A DNA stretch of 64,000 bases from Ferrimonas sp048263965. Its GTDB lineage: Bacteria; Pseudomonadota; Gammaproteobacteria; Enterobacterales; Shewanellaceae. The position numbers and the translations under genes were made by a program. The notes below the pieces were generated by a model that was not told where the DNA came from, ran no database searches, and was given only the letters and a program-made list of their open reading frames with translations. Positions 32,524 to 42,002 of this stretch are shown one piece after another; the first letter of the stretch is position 1; each line of letters begins with the position of its first letter. The stretch lies in assembly GCF_048263965.1 (NCBI RefSeq), contig NZ_JBLXDO010000003.1, positions 1-64,000 on the forward strand, written 5' to 3'.

Positions 32524-33578
32524 TACAGGCTCCCGTGTCCGTAGGTGCGTGGGCGGGTGTAGTGGTCAATCATCGGGGCGCACATGTTGGCCAGCAGCAC
32601 AGCGAAAGCGAAAGCGTCGGGGTAACCACCAAAGCTGCGGATTACGAACACCAGCACACCTATGATGGCACCGAAGATCAGCCGGCCCTTGGGGCTGGTG
32701 GCGGCGGTGACCGGGTCGGTCGCAATGAAGAAGGCACCAAACATGGTAGCGCCGGAGAGCCAGTGGAACATCAGTCCGCCGGTGCCATCGGGGTGCAACA
32801 TGGTGCCGAAAATGGCACTGATGCCCAGGGCGATCAGCACAGCAACCGGGATGTGCCAGCGAATCAGCTTCTGCTGGAGCATGATCAGGCCACCCAGGAG
32901 GAATGCGGCGTTCACCCAGACCCAACCTACGCCGAGATTATCGACGAAGATCGGCTTGGAGAAGCTCTCTCCGGCGGTCAGACCCAGGGTCAGATCGGTC
33001 TTGAGCGTGTCCAGTGGCGTGGCCATGGTGACACCATCCACACCGACCGCCAACTGGCTGATGGTCAGTTCCAGGCTGTTGCTGCCCAGGAAGATCATCT
33101 GCAGGGTGTCACCGAAACTCAGCACATTGGCGGCCAGGTCCTGAGGCGGCATCCAGGCGGTCATCTGCACAGGGAAGGAGATCAGCAGGGCCACATAGGC
33201 CACCATGGCGGGGTTGAACAGGTTTTGCCCAAGTCCGCCGTAAAGCTGTTTGGCCACGGCAATGGCAAACAGGCTGCCCAGTACCACAATCCACCAGGGA
33301 GCCAGAGAGGGCATACAGATCCCCAGCAGCAAACCAGTCAGCACCGCAGTGTAGTCGCCAATGGCGTTCATCACAGGGCGGCCGCGAGCCACCATGAACA
33401 GCGCTTCCACCAGCACCGCAACGGTAATGGCCAGAGCAATCTGTATCAGGTTGCCCCAACCGAAAAAGTACCACTGGGCAGCGATGCCGGGCAGGGTGCA
33501 CAGTGCCACTCTCTGCATCACCTGGTGAGTCTTGGTATGCACTGTGGCATGGGGGGAGGAGGCGATCTTAAAAGCCAT
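32523..33578 (-). CDS. rnfD: Rnf/Rsx complex subunit D (covalent FMN)
   Basis: Integral membrane subunit of 351 residues, homologous to NqrB, with about ten spans. The segment DGVTMATPLDTLKTDLTLGL contains Thr187, the position at which characterised RnfD proteins carry covalent FMN. GDYTAVLTGLLLGICMPSLAPWW and GLGQNLFNPAMVAYVALL are family landmarks. It follows rnfC by 3 bases. It forms a membrane ion path together with RnfA and RnfE. Confidence 0.95.
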   Translation of the reverse strand: MAFKIASSPHATVHTKTHQVMQRVALCTLPGIAAQWYFFGWGNLIQIALAITVAVLVEALFMVARGRPVMNAIGDYTAVLTGLLLGICMPSLAPWWIVVLGSLFAIAVAKQLYGGLGQNLFNPAMVAYVALLISFPVQMTAWMPPQDLAANVLSFGDTLQMIFLGSNSLELTISQLAVGVDGVTMATPLDTLKTDLTLGLTAGESFSKPIFVDNLGVGWVWVNAAFLLGGLIMLQQKLIRWHIPVAVLIALGISAIFGTMLHPDGTGGLMFHWLSGATMFGAFFIATDPVTAATSPKGRLIFGAIIGVLVFVIRSFGGYPDAFAFAVLLANMCAPMIDHYTRPRTYGHGSL

Positions 33579-33581
33579 CGT

Positions 33582-36137
33582 TTACTGCTCGTCCGTTCTA
33601 GGGGCAGCATCTTGCTGCGCATGTTCTTTGGCTGCGGCCTGTTTGGCCTTCGCTTTGGCAATGGCCCGGGCTACTGCGGCCTTTCTGGCATCGTCGGTGT
33701 TGGCTCCGGAGCCCTGTGGCTGGGGCTCAGCCTGCTCGTCCTGAGCTTGCTGCTCAGCGGCCTTTTTGGCTTTGGCCTTGGTGATGGCAGCGGCCACGGC
33801 TGCTTTACGTTTGTCCTCGGCAGAGGCGGGCTCGCTGTGCTCACTCTGCTCAGCGGCCTGCTTGGCTTTGGCCTTGGCGATGGCGGCGGCCACGGCGGCC
33901 TTGCGCTTGCCCTCGGCAGAGGCGGGCTCGCTGTGCTCACTCTGCTCGGCGGCCTGCTTGGCTTTAGCCTTGGCAATGGCGGCGGCCACGGCGGCCTTGC
34001 GCTTGTCCTCGGCAGGGGCAGGCTCGGCTTGCTCCCGCTGAGCCGCGGCCTGTTTGGCTTTAGCCTTGGCGATGGCGGCGGCCACGGCGGCCTTGCGCTT
34101 GTCCTCGGCAGGGGCAGGCTCGGCTTGCTCCTCTTGAGCCGCGGCCTGCTTGGCTTTAGCCTTGGCAATTGCGGCGGCCACGGCGGCCTGGCGCTTGTCC
34201 TCGGCAGGGGCAGGCTCGGCCTGCTCCCCCTGAGCCGCGGCCTGCTTGGCTTTGGCCTTGGCGATGGCGGCGGCCACGGCGGCCTGGCGCTTGTCCTCTG
34301 CTGGCGCTGATGAAGGCTCTGCAGTTTGAGCCGCGGCCTGTTTGGCTTTGGCCCTGGCAACGGCGGCGGCAACAGCGGCTTTCTTCGGGTCCTCGGCCTG
34401 AGGTGCCTGGGCGTCGCGTTTGGCCTTTGCTCTGGCGACTGCCGCGGCGACGGCGTCCTGGCGGGAATCGGGTGAGGCTGCTGTCTCGCCAGTTTCCGCT
34501 TTCTGAGCCTTGGCGGCTCGGGCCTGGGCTTTTCGTTGGGCGCGCAGTGCTGCCATATCCTGGTCGCCTTTTTCCTGCTCTTCTATGGCGTCAGGCTTGG
34601 CTTTTTTGATACGTGCCAGTGCGGCCTGGACCGCATCACTTTCTGGAGCCGGCGCGGACCCCCTGCGACGGGCGGAAGCAGCCTTGTGGCGATTCTCACG
34701 CTCCTGTTTCTCTGCCTCAAGACGGGCTTGTCGGGCTTCGAAACGGATCTTGGCGGCTTCTGCTTTCTGCTGTTTCTGCTCTTCGTGACGGATGGCAGCC
34801 TTGGCTACGCGGTAGTATTGCACCAGCGGAATGTCAGACGGGCAGACGTAAGCGCAGGCGCCGCATTCAATGCAGTCACGCAGGTTCAGCGCCTGAGCCT
34901 TATCCAGCTCATTGGCACGCGCGTGCCAGTACAGCTGTTGTGGTAGAAGTTGCGCCGGGCAGGCTTTGGCACACTCACCACAACGGATACAGGCCAGCTC
35001 TCTGGCATTGCCCGGCAGCTCTTTTCGGCTTGGTACCAGAATGCAGTTGGTGGACTTGATCACCGGAGCCTTGAGGCTTGGTAGGGTAAAGCCCATCATA
35101 GGGCCTCCCATGATCGCTTTCTGGCCAAACAGCTGAGGCTTAAACCTGGTTTGCTCCAGTAGCCAGTCGATGGGAGTACCCAGACGAACCCAGTAGTTAC
35201 CCGGTTGCTTGCTGCGCTCGCCGGTAACGGTCACCACCCGCTCAATCAGGGGTTCGCCATTGAAGATGGCGCGCTTGATGGCGAACACCGAACCGACGTT
35301 CTGCATCACCATACCCATCTCGGCAGGGATGGTGCCACTGGGCACCTCGCGACCGGTGAGCACCTGAATTAGCTGTTTTTCACTGCCAGAGGGATACTTG
35401 GTGGGGATTACCCGCACCAGCAGTCGCTCCGGGTCGAATTGACTGTTTTTGATCGCCTGCTCGATGGCAGCAATGGCTTGAGGTTTGTTGTCCTCGATGC
35501 CAAACAGGATGCGTTTTGGACTCAGAACCTTGTCCAGAATCCGCAGTCCTTGAACAATCTCGGCGGCAAATTCGCGCATCAGAGTGTCATCGGCGGTGAT
35601 GTAGGGCTCGCACTCTGCGGCGTTGATCAGCAGCACTTCAATGGGGTTACGGGGAGCCAGTTTGATGTGGCTGGGGAAGGTGGCGCCGCCCAATCCGGCA
35701 ATGCCGGCCTGACGGATCTTCTCCAGGATCGCTTCCTGACTCAGTTCATCCAGGGACTTGATTGGGTGGCGTTCAAACCATTCATCTTGACCATCGGCAC
35801 GCAGAGTGACGGTCAGTTCCTTCAGGCCGGAGGGGTGAGCAGCATCCCACTCCCCGATGGCCTCGATGATGCCTGAGGTGGGGGCGTGTACGGGCAGGCT
35901 CATGGGGCCTTCTGCCTGTGTCAGGGGCTGGCCACGCTTGACCGCATCGCCCTCTTTAACCAACAGGTTGCCCGGTTGGCCAATGTGCTGGCTGACCGGA
36001 ATGTGGAACAGCTCCGGCAGGGGCAGCAGGTCGATGGGCGTCTGGTTGGACTGCTCCTTGTTCTCCGGCGGGTGGATGCCACCGGGGAAACTCCAGAGTT
36101 TGCCGCTGTCGATCTCTTCAATCAGGGTCTGAATCAT
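33582..36137 (-). CDS. rnfC: Rnf/Rsx complex subunit C with long repeat-rich tail
   Basis: Peripheral NADH/FMN and iron-sulfur subunit of 851 residues. The first 450 residues form the conserved core: N-terminal barrel, NADH/FMN domain with GLGGATFPSHIK and NAAECEPYITADD, and two 4Fe-4S motifs, CIRCGECAKACP and CIECGACAYVCP. From about residue 480 it turns into charged Ala/Lys helices, and from about 556 it consists of about nine units of the pattern KRKAAVAAAIAKAKAKQAAA followed by an acidic Glu/Pro linker. Proteobacterial RnfC tails are variable, but this one is long. It is rich in Ala, Lys and Gln and could form extended helices that contact redox partners or other proteins. Confidence 0.95.
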   Translation of the reverse strand: MIQTLIEEIDSGKLWSFPGGIHPPENKEQSNQTPIDLLPLPELFHIPVSQHIGQPGNLLVKEGDAVKRGQPLTQAEGPMSLPVHAPTSGIIEAIGEWDAAHPSGLKELTVTLRADGQDEWFERHPIKSLDELSQEAILEKIRQAGIAGLGGATFPSHIKLAPRNPIEVLLINAAECEPYITADDTLMREFAAEIVQGLRILDKVLSPKRILFGIEDNKPQAIAAIEQAIKNSQFDPERLLVRVIPTKYPSGSEKQLIQVLTGREVPSGTIPAEMGMVMQNVGSVFAIKRAIFNGEPLIERVVTVTGERSKQPGNYWVRLGTPIDWLLEQTRFKPQLFGQKAIMGGPMMGFTLPSLKAPVIKSTNCILVPSRKELPGNARELACIRCGECAKACPAQLLPQQLYWHARANELDKAQALNLRDCIECGACAYVCPSDIPLVQYYRVAKAAIRHEEQKQQKAEAAKIRFEARQARLEAEKQERENRHKAASARRRGSAPAPESDAVQAALARIKKAKPDAIEEQEKGDQDMAALRAQRKAQARAAKAQKAETGETAASPDSRQDAVAAAVARAKAKRDAQAPQAEDPKKAAVAAAVARAKAKQAAAQTAEPSSAPAEDKRQAAVAAAIAKAKAKQAAAQGEQAEPAPAEDKRQAAVAAAIAKAKAKQAAAQEEQAEPAPAEDKRKAAVAAAIAKAKAKQAAAQREQAEPAPAEDKRKAAVAAAIAKAKAKQAAEQSEHSEPASAEGKRKAAVAAAIAKAKAKQAAEQSEHSEPASAEDKRKAAVAAAITKAKAKKAAEQQAQDEQAEPQPQGSGANTDDARKAAVARAIAKAKAKQAAAKEHAQQDAAPRTDEQ
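33615..34471 (-). repeat. About nine tandem 96-bp repeats inside rnfC
   Basis: Each unit encodes about 32 residues: a basic Ala/Lys helix followed by an acidic Glu/Pro/Ala linker. The middle five or six units are nearly identical at DNA level and the outer ones diverge (26, 32 or about 41 residues). All are in frame, so recombination changes only tail length. Confidence 0.9.
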
Positions 36138-36144
36138 TCTTTAC

Positions 36145-36696
36145 TCACTCCACCTCGGTGACCGCGATGCGGTTCAGATCCCAGTTCCAGTTCTGTTTGG
36201 TGGTCTTCACTGGAATCATGTCGATGCAGTCGACGGGGCAGGGGGCTACGCACAGGTCGCAGCCGGTACAATCTTTGGCAATGACGGTGTGCATCTGCTT
36301 GCCGGTGCCGACGATGGCGTCCACCGGGCAGGCCTGAATGCACTTGGTGCAGCCAATGCACTCCTCTTCGCGAATATAGGCTACCCGCTCAACCTGTTCT
36401 CCGCCTTCCAGAGGTTCGGGGTCGACACCCATCAGGTCTGCGAGTTTCTGGATGACGGCGTCACCACCCGGAGGGCAGAGGTTGATGGGAGCCTGGCCAG
36501 AGGCTATCGCTTCGGCATAGGGGCGACAGCCAGGATAGCCACACTGGCCGCATTGAGTTTGCGGCAGCGTGTTGTCAATCTGTTCCACCACGGGATCCGA
36601 TTCCACTTTAAAGCGGATGGCGGCATACCCGAGGGCCACACCAAACACCAGGGCTAGCCCGGCGAGTACAAAAATGGCGATTAAAATACTGCTCAT
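36145..36696 (-). CDS. rnfB: Rnf/Rsx complex subunit B (iron-sulfur)
   Basis: Iron-sulfur subunit of 183 residues that takes electrons from ferredoxin or passes them within Rnf. One N-terminal span (about 5-25) is followed by a Cys cluster domain, CGQCGYPGCRPYAEAI, then two ferredoxin-type 4Fe-4S motifs, CIGCTKCIQACP and CTGCDLCVAPCP. It lies 3 bases after rnfA and 7 bases before rnfC. Length is typical for gammaproteobacterial RnfB. Confidence 0.95.
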   Translation of the reverse strand: MSSILIAIFVLAGLALVFGVALGYAAIRFKVESDPVVEQIDNTLPQTQCGQCGYPGCRPYAEAIASGQAPINLCPPGGDAVIQKLADLMGVDPEPLEGGEQVERVAYIREEECIGCTKCIQACPVDAIVGTGKQMHTVIAKDCTGCDLCVAPCPVDCIDMIPVKTTKQNWNWDLNRIAVTEVE

Positions 36697-36699
36697 CGT

Positions 36700-37278
36700 C
36701 TATTTCACCAGCCCGGTAAAGCCCATGAAGGCCAGGGACATCAGACCGGCTGTAATCATTGCAATGGAAGCGCCCTTGAAGGGAGCAGGGACATCGGCGG
36801 CGGCCAATCGCTCTCGCATGGCGGAGAACAACACCAACACCACAGAAAAACCTACGGCAGCACCGAAGCCGTAGATCAGTGAGCCAAACAGGTCGTGCTG
36901 TTCCTGGACATTCAACAGAGCCACGCCCAGTACCGCACAGTTGGTGGTGATCAGGGGCAGGTAGATACCCAGTACCCGATAGAGCGACGCGCTGGTCTTA
37001 CGCACCACCATCTCGGTGAACTGAACCACCACGGCGATCACCAGAATAAACGCCAGAGTCCGCAGATACACCAGGTCGAAGGGGATCAGCAGGTACTGGT
37101 TGATCAGATAGCTGCACAATGAAGCCAGGGTCAGGACGAAGGTGGTGGCCATGGACATGCCGATGGCGGACTCCACCTTGCCCGATACCCCCATAAAGGG
37201 GCACAGACCTAGGAATTTCACCAGAACGAAGTTGTTCACCAAGATGGTGCCAACCAGTAGCAGCAGATACTCTGACAT
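36700..37278 (-). CDS. rnfA: Rnf/Rsx complex subunit A
   Basis: Membrane subunit of 192 residues, homologous to NqrE, first gene of rnfABCDGE-nth. Six spans are predicted. VKFLGLCPFMGVSGKVESAIGM at the start and ITTNCAVLGVALLN in the middle hold the Cys residues of the intramembrane iron-sulfur cluster shared with RnfE. The start at 37278 gives MSEYLLLLVGTILVNNFVLVKF, the standard opening of the family. Confidence 0.95.
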   Translation of the reverse strand: MSEYLLLLVGTILVNNFVLVKFLGLCPFMGVSGKVESAIGMSMATTFVLTLASLCSYLINQYLLIPFDLVYLRTLAFILVIAVVVQFTEMVVRKTSASLYRVLGIYLPLITTNCAVLGVALLNVQEQHDLFGSLIYGFGAAVGFSVVLVLFSAMRERLAAADVPAPFKGASIAMITAGLMSLAFMGFTGLVK

Positions 37279-37812
37279 GGAAATGAGGCTCGGATTACAT
37301 TTAGCCCCCTATTATCGGTAATTGATTGGTCATAAACAACTGAGGAGCAATGGGGTTATTCACAGAAGATCGTCCAATAGCGACCCCGGTGGAAATATTG
37401 AGCAGCTTCGCTTCATTTTCAGTAGCTTGCATTGCCCTTTTTCTGGACACTTCGACCAAAAAGGCGCCGGTGAGTTTGGCGAGGCGCACTTGAATGGGGG
37501 CGCAGAGAGGGAATGTGACCACGAGGTAAGGGGTTTGCTGTTGGGGAGTGAGCCTGGGTGAGGTGAACTGTTAAGCGGGTCACGTATTTGAGTTTTCACA
37601 GAAAAATGATGGTTATGAGTGAACAGTCGTCGAAACAGCGCTCTTTTTCGATTTTCAGTGATTTCTGCCTCCTAGTTATGCGTCCGGGCCGAATGGCTAA
37701 CATCTTGAGGTGGTAACTGACTATTCTCTGACGTGCAAATGTCATCGGGAATCTCTAAGATGTGCGCGAATTTGGGCCTAAGTTCAAACCTTGTTGTGAC
37801 TGTGGAGAGGAT
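37279..37812. other. Intergenic region, 534 bp, no gene found
   Basis: Lies between the divergent rnfA (-) and the EamA transporter (+). A 73-codon frame at 37301-37522 (-) has no ribosome site and no family match. The stretch must include the rnf promoter, but no clear -35/-10 pair or operator was seen. Confidence 0.5.
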
Positions 37813-38712
37813 GTGAAAGGAAGAGTCGCCGAATGTGCACTGGTTTTTGCCATGGTGCTGTGGGCCAGCAGTTTTATTGCCTTGAAGCTGGCGTTTGTGA
37901 GTTATGACCCCTGGACGGTGATTGCCGGCCGCATGTGGGTGGCAACCCTTTGTTTCCTGGTGATGTGGAAGCGGGTGATGCGCTTCGAGTATCGCAGTGG
38001 TGACTGGAAAGTACTGTTGATTCTGGTGCTGGCCGAACCCTGCCTTTACTTTATACTCGAGGCCATGGCGCTTCAGTACACCAGTGCCGGTCAAGCGGGC
38101 ATGGTGACCTCTCTTGCTCCGCTGCTCACTGCCGTGGTGGCCTTTATCTTCCTGAAAGAGAGACTCAGTCGTATCGCGGTGTTTGGTCTGAGCATCGCCA
38201 TTGGCGGGGTGTTGATGCTGGGCACCGACGGGCATGGCTCAGAGGCAGCGCCCAACCCCATGCTGGGTAACGCCCTGGAGTTTGGTGCCATGCTCTGCGC
38301 CGCCATCTGCAGCGTCTGCCTTAAGCACCTGAGCAGTCGCTACTCCGCGCTGACGCTGACGGCGTTGATGTCATTCGCTGGCCTGATCTTCTTTACGCCG
38401 CTGGCAATGACTCTGGGAAATCCCTGGCACTGGGATGATCAGGGGGTTGCCGCCATCGTTTTCCTCGGGGCCTTTGTGACCCTGGGAGCCTATCTGCTCT
38501 ATAACTACGCCATTGCTCATATGCCGGTGACCCGAGCGGCCAGTTTCGTCAATCTGATTCCGGTGTTTACCTTGGTGCTGGCTTATCTCATCCTCGATGA
38601 GCGCATGACCATGGTGCAACTGGGTGCCTGTGGACTGGTGATGATAGGCGTGGGTGTCAGCCAGATGCGCAGCCGCAAGGGGGCAACTCAGACTGCCGAG
38701 CAGCTGGGATAG
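37813..38712 (+). CDS. EamA/DMT-family transporter
   Basis: Inner-membrane transporter of about 299 residues with ten predicted spans in two EamA repeats. The first repeat begins ECALVFAMVLWASSFIALKLAF and the second near GNALEFGAMLCAAICSVCLKHL; LQYTSAGQAGMVTSLAPLLTAV and PVTRAASFVNLIPVFTLVLAY are the matching fourth-helix motifs. Such proteins export or import amino acids and other small metabolites; the substrate is unknown. The GTG at 37813 fits family length; a GTG at 37762 in frame would add 17 polar residues. A terminator separates it from the convergent GGDEF-EAL gene. Confidence 0.85.
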   Translation: MKGRVAECALVFAMVLWASSFIALKLAFVSYDPWTVIAGRMWVATLCFLVMWKRVMRFEYRSGDWKVLLILVLAEPCLYFILEAMALQYTSAGQAGMVTSLAPLLTAVVAFIFLKERLSRIAVFGLSIAIGGVLMLGTDGHGSEAAPNPMLGNALEFGAMLCAAICSVCLKHLSSRYSALTLTALMSFAGLIFFTPLAMTLGNPWHWDDQGVAAIVFLGAFVTLGAYLLYNYAIAHMPVTRAASFVNLIPVFTLVLAYLILDERMTMVQLGACGLVMIGVGVSQMRSRKGATQTAEQLG

Positions 38713-38725
38713 CGGTGAGTGTGGG

Positions 38726-38755
38726 AAAAGGGGAAGCCGGTGGTTTCCCTTTTTT
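38726..38755. terminator. Terminator between convergent genes
   Basis: AAAAGGGGAA pairs with TTTCCCTTTT around an 8-base loop and is followed by further Ts. It serves the EamA gene (+) and lies at the very end of the GGDEF-EAL gene (-). Confidence 0.7.
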
Positions 38756-41702
38756 ACGCGTGAACCTTGGAAGGCGCGTCCGCCATCCACTGCTGCAGTT
38801 TCTTTGCGGACATGGGGCGCCCGTACAGGAATCCCTGGAAGATGTGACAGCCCATCTGCTCCAGTTGAACGCGTTGCTGCTCGGTTTCAATCCCTTCGGC
38901 GATAACCCCAAGGTGCATGTGTTGGCCAATGGCGATCATCGATTCCAGCAGCGGCTGGCTGGTGCCCCGGGTCAGTTCGTCCACAAATGACTTATCGATC
39001 TTGAGTTCGTCCAGAGGCAGATCTTTGAGATAGGCGAGGGAGGAGTAACCGGTACCGAAGTCATCCAGGGAGACCAGGAACCCCGCCTGACGAATCAACT
39101 GAAGCTTGCTGATGGTTTCCGGCACATCCTGAAGCAGGGCGGATTCCGTCAGCTCCAGAACAAAGCGGCCGGGGTCGATGGCGGTCTGCTCCAGTTGCTC
39201 CATCAACTGCTCAACAAAGTCACTCTGAGCAAATTGCCAGGCAGAGACGTTGATGGAAATCCGCTTTGGGCAACAACCCAGGCTTTGCCACTGAGCTGCT
39301 TGCTTGAACGCGGCGGTAAACACCCAGGCGCCCAGCTTAAGAATCAGCCCTGTCTCTTCGGCAATGGGGATAAATATGGCCGGTGAGATGGGACGGCCAT
39401 CCGCTCTATTCCAACGCAGCAGGGCTTCAACACCCACCAGTTCACCGTTACTGCGAATCTGGGGCTGGAAGTGCAGTTCGAAGCCGTCATTTTCCAGGGC
39501 GTCTCGCAGGCCCCTCTCTATCTGAATCCGGTCGTTGATCTTGTCTTGAAGCTCGGAGCGGAACACCACGTACTGATGGCGGCCATTGTTTTTGGCCTGG
39601 TACAGGGCGATGTCCGCGAACCTCAGCAGATCCAGTTCCGTGGGCTTGTGGGTAGGCAGCTCATCGGGGTAGAGCACCACACCTATACTGCAACCGGCAT
39701 TGAGTAGCCTGTCGCCCACTTGCAGTGGCTTGGTCATCAGGGCAATTAACCTGTCCGCCATCTCCCTGGCCTGAGTCTCCTCCTGATCTGGCTCGCAGCA
39801 GTGAACCACCACAAATTCGTCGCCACCCATTCGGGCAACAAAGATCGATTCATCCAGGTGTTCTCTGAGCCTGCGCCCCACGCCCCGAATGACTTCGTCG
39901 CCAACATCATGGCCCAGGGTGTCATTGATGGTTTTGAAGTGGTCCAGATCCAGCAGATACATGGCGGCACCTTTGCCTTGGGTGCGGCAGTGTTCCAGGT
40001 TGTTTCTCAGGTGTTCGTGGAGCAGTGCCCGGTTGGGCAAGCGAGTCAGGTAGTCCTGATAGGCCATCTGTCTCATGTTGGACTCGGCACTCTGCCTTTG
40101 CAGCTCGGCGCCGGCTCTGGCGGCAAAGATCTCCAGAATCTCCTGCACCTGATTCACCTGCGTCAAGGGCTTGGTATCCACCACCACCATGATGCCTATG
40201 GGCTGATTGTTGGGGTCATGGATGGGCGTGCCTATGTAGGACTCAATGCCGAGGTCCTGGAGAATCAGGTCTTCAGGGAACAGCTGCTGAACATTGCTTT
40301 CGTAGACACAGGTTTGACGACCCGCCACATTCTCACAAGGGGTGTCAGCAAGGTCATAGGTGAAGTTCTCAATGATCTGGCCATCGGAACAGATGGAGTA
40401 GGTGGTGATCTGGTCCCAACTGCCCCTATTGGTCTGCATCCCGAGAAAGGCCATCTTGGCGTTGAACAGTTTGGCCAGCGTCAATACCAGGTTGTCGAAA
40501 AACTGATTGCCATAACTGTCGGCCAGGCCTCGGGCGATCTCTTTAATGGCGGTTTCGGCGTTGTATTCACTGGTCACATCGGTGTGATAGATCACCACAC
40601 CCAGGGTGGCACCATTATCAGAGCGAAGCGGATAGGCCCTGAACTTCAGCCATCGTGTCCTTTCAGGCACTAGACCTCCATACTCCTGACCCTGTTCCAG
40701 TGCCATGGTGGCGAACTCCCGATGTTCCCCTTCCGGGAGATCAGCAAAATAGATTTCCAGATCCAGGTCGCCAAGTTCCAGTAGATTCAGGAGAAAGTCC
40801 TGGTCGTCATCGCACAGGTCTCGTTTCCAGTACCGACGGCTCGCCTGGTTGGTTTTGACCACACGGCCATCCAGGTTCAGTACCTGGATGCAGGCGGGGG
40901 CCTGGTCCAGCACAATCTCCCATCTGGGGCTCTCTGGCTGCGGTTCCATGTGTGAAGGAAGCGCAGTGCCCCGAGCGCCAACTGTGGGCTGAACCTGCTC
41001 CCTGACTATCGCCTGTGACATCATCAGTGCCATCACGAAAAGGCTCAGGCCAGACGCATCCAGCCAGTACAGGAGGGGGGAGTCCAGCAGCCACTCGCCG
41101 ACGAGAGTCAGAGTCGGGCATGCCAGAGCAATGGCCAACAGCAGCGCCGTCCGGGAGCGCCCGTTTCGGTGCATAACAGAGCAGCGACCCCAGCCCCAGG
41201 CGACCAGGGCCAACCCGAGAACCAGGGCGACCAGAGCCGAACTGCCCGGATCGCCTCTGAGCATATAGACGGTTTGCCCCCAAGGGAGTAAGGCTGGTTC
41301 ATAGGAGACCTGAGAGGCGATGCGCATGGGCAGAGGACCCTGCATATTGGCCAGAAACAATCCTATGCAGGCGATGCCTAAGCCAATGGTCCAGGGGTGA
41401 ATTCGTTTTTGGCGGCTGTAGTAGGCGATAAACAGAAACAGGCTGATAAAGAGAAAGGGAAGGAGAGCGGTCTGACATTTCATCACTGTGCTGTGAAGAG
41501 TCAGATCTGAGCTGGGCATGATGTAGGCGTAACAGAGCTGCTGACCCGCTATGCAAAGAGTCATGACAACAAAGGCCAGCCGCTCCCGCCAGACCAGCAC
41601 TCGTGAATTTAGAGTGAGGATCTGCCAGGCAATATAGAGGGATACTCCGAACGACCCAATACTCAACAGCTCGGCCAGGGGATGGCTGCTCGTTTCTACC
41701 AT
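38754..41702 (-). CDS. Membrane GGDEF-EAL cyclic-di-GMP protein with PAS and GAF domains
   Basis: Signalling protein of 982 residues that may both make and degrade cyclic di-GMP. The N-terminal 250 residues contain about seven membrane spans. A PAS-like domain (about 268-385, entry WEIVLDQAPACIQVLNLDGR) and a GAF domain (about 395-560) follow. The GGDEF domain has an intact active site RMGGDEFVVVH near residue 625, and the EAL domain has VEALLRWNR near 759 and DDFGTGYSSLAYLK further on, so both activities look possible. I chose the ATG at 41702 (MVETSSHPLA); a TTG 19 codons upstream is less likely. Input signal unknown. Confidence 0.92.
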   Translation of the reverse strand: MVETSSHPLAELLSIGSFGVSLYIAWQILTLNSRVLVWRERLAFVVMTLCIAGQQLCYAYIMPSSDLTLHSTVMKCQTALLPFLFISLFLFIAYYSRQKRIHPWTIGLGIACIGLFLANMQGPLPMRIASQVSYEPALLPWGQTVYMLRGDPGSSALVALVLGLALVAWGWGRCSVMHRNGRSRTALLLAIALACPTLTLVGEWLLDSPLLYWLDASGLSLFVMALMMSQAIVREQVQPTVGARGTALPSHMEPQPESPRWEIVLDQAPACIQVLNLDGRVVKTNQASRRYWKRDLCDDDQDFLLNLLELGDLDLEIYFADLPEGEHREFATMALEQGQEYGGLVPERTRWLKFRAYPLRSDNGATLGVVIYHTDVTSEYNAETAIKEIARGLADSYGNQFFDNLVLTLAKLFNAKMAFLGMQTNRGSWDQITTYSICSDGQIIENFTYDLADTPCENVAGRQTCVYESNVQQLFPEDLILQDLGIESYIGTPIHDPNNQPIGIMVVVDTKPLTQVNQVQEILEIFAARAGAELQRQSAESNMRQMAYQDYLTRLPNRALLHEHLRNNLEHCRTQGKGAAMYLLDLDHFKTINDTLGHDVGDEVIRGVGRRLREHLDESIFVARMGGDEFVVVHCCEPDQEETQAREMADRLIALMTKPLQVGDRLLNAGCSIGVVLYPDELPTHKPTELDLLRFADIALYQAKNNGRHQYVVFRSELQDKINDRIQIERGLRDALENDGFELHFQPQIRSNGELVGVEALLRWNRADGRPISPAIFIPIAEETGLILKLGAWVFTAAFKQAAQWQSLGCCPKRISINVSAWQFAQSDFVEQLMEQLEQTAIDPGRFVLELTESALLQDVPETISKLQLIRQAGFLVSLDDFGTGYSSLAYLKDLPLDELKIDKSFVDELTRGTSQPLLESMIAIGQHMHLGVIAEGIETEQQRVQLEQMGCHIFQGFLYGRPMSAKKLQQWMADAPSKVHA

Positions 41703-42002
41703 GGTTCGTGGTCTGCCTTGCGCATTTTCGAATACGATTCCGGCCCAGTGTAACAACAAGACAACATTATCGGTAGGGCAGATTTTGTTATCTGACGCCC
41801 CAAGTCAGGGTAAAAACACCAGTGGTAGCAGCTCAGTCATCAGGTGAAGTTCTGACGGAGTGTTGCATTGAGGTTAACGGCTGATTGTTGGTGGGTAGTA
41901 CCATAGCCGGTTGAACACGCAGAGAATTATGAGGGGGCGGCAGAACACGGGTAATGGCCGGGAGAGGGTATTAGCGCCATACTGACAGTTAAGGAGGAGA
42001 AA

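Noticed and set aside
32535..34310. 591-codon open frame antisense to rnfD and rnfC
   Set aside because: Low-complexity Gly/Leu repeat is the reverse of the rnfC repeat units.
33615..34471. CRISPR array
   Set aside because: The repeats are direct, gapless and in frame inside rnfC, with no unique spacers.
37301..37522. 73-codon frame upstream of rnfA
   Set aside because: No ribosome site and no recognised family; kept as intergenic.
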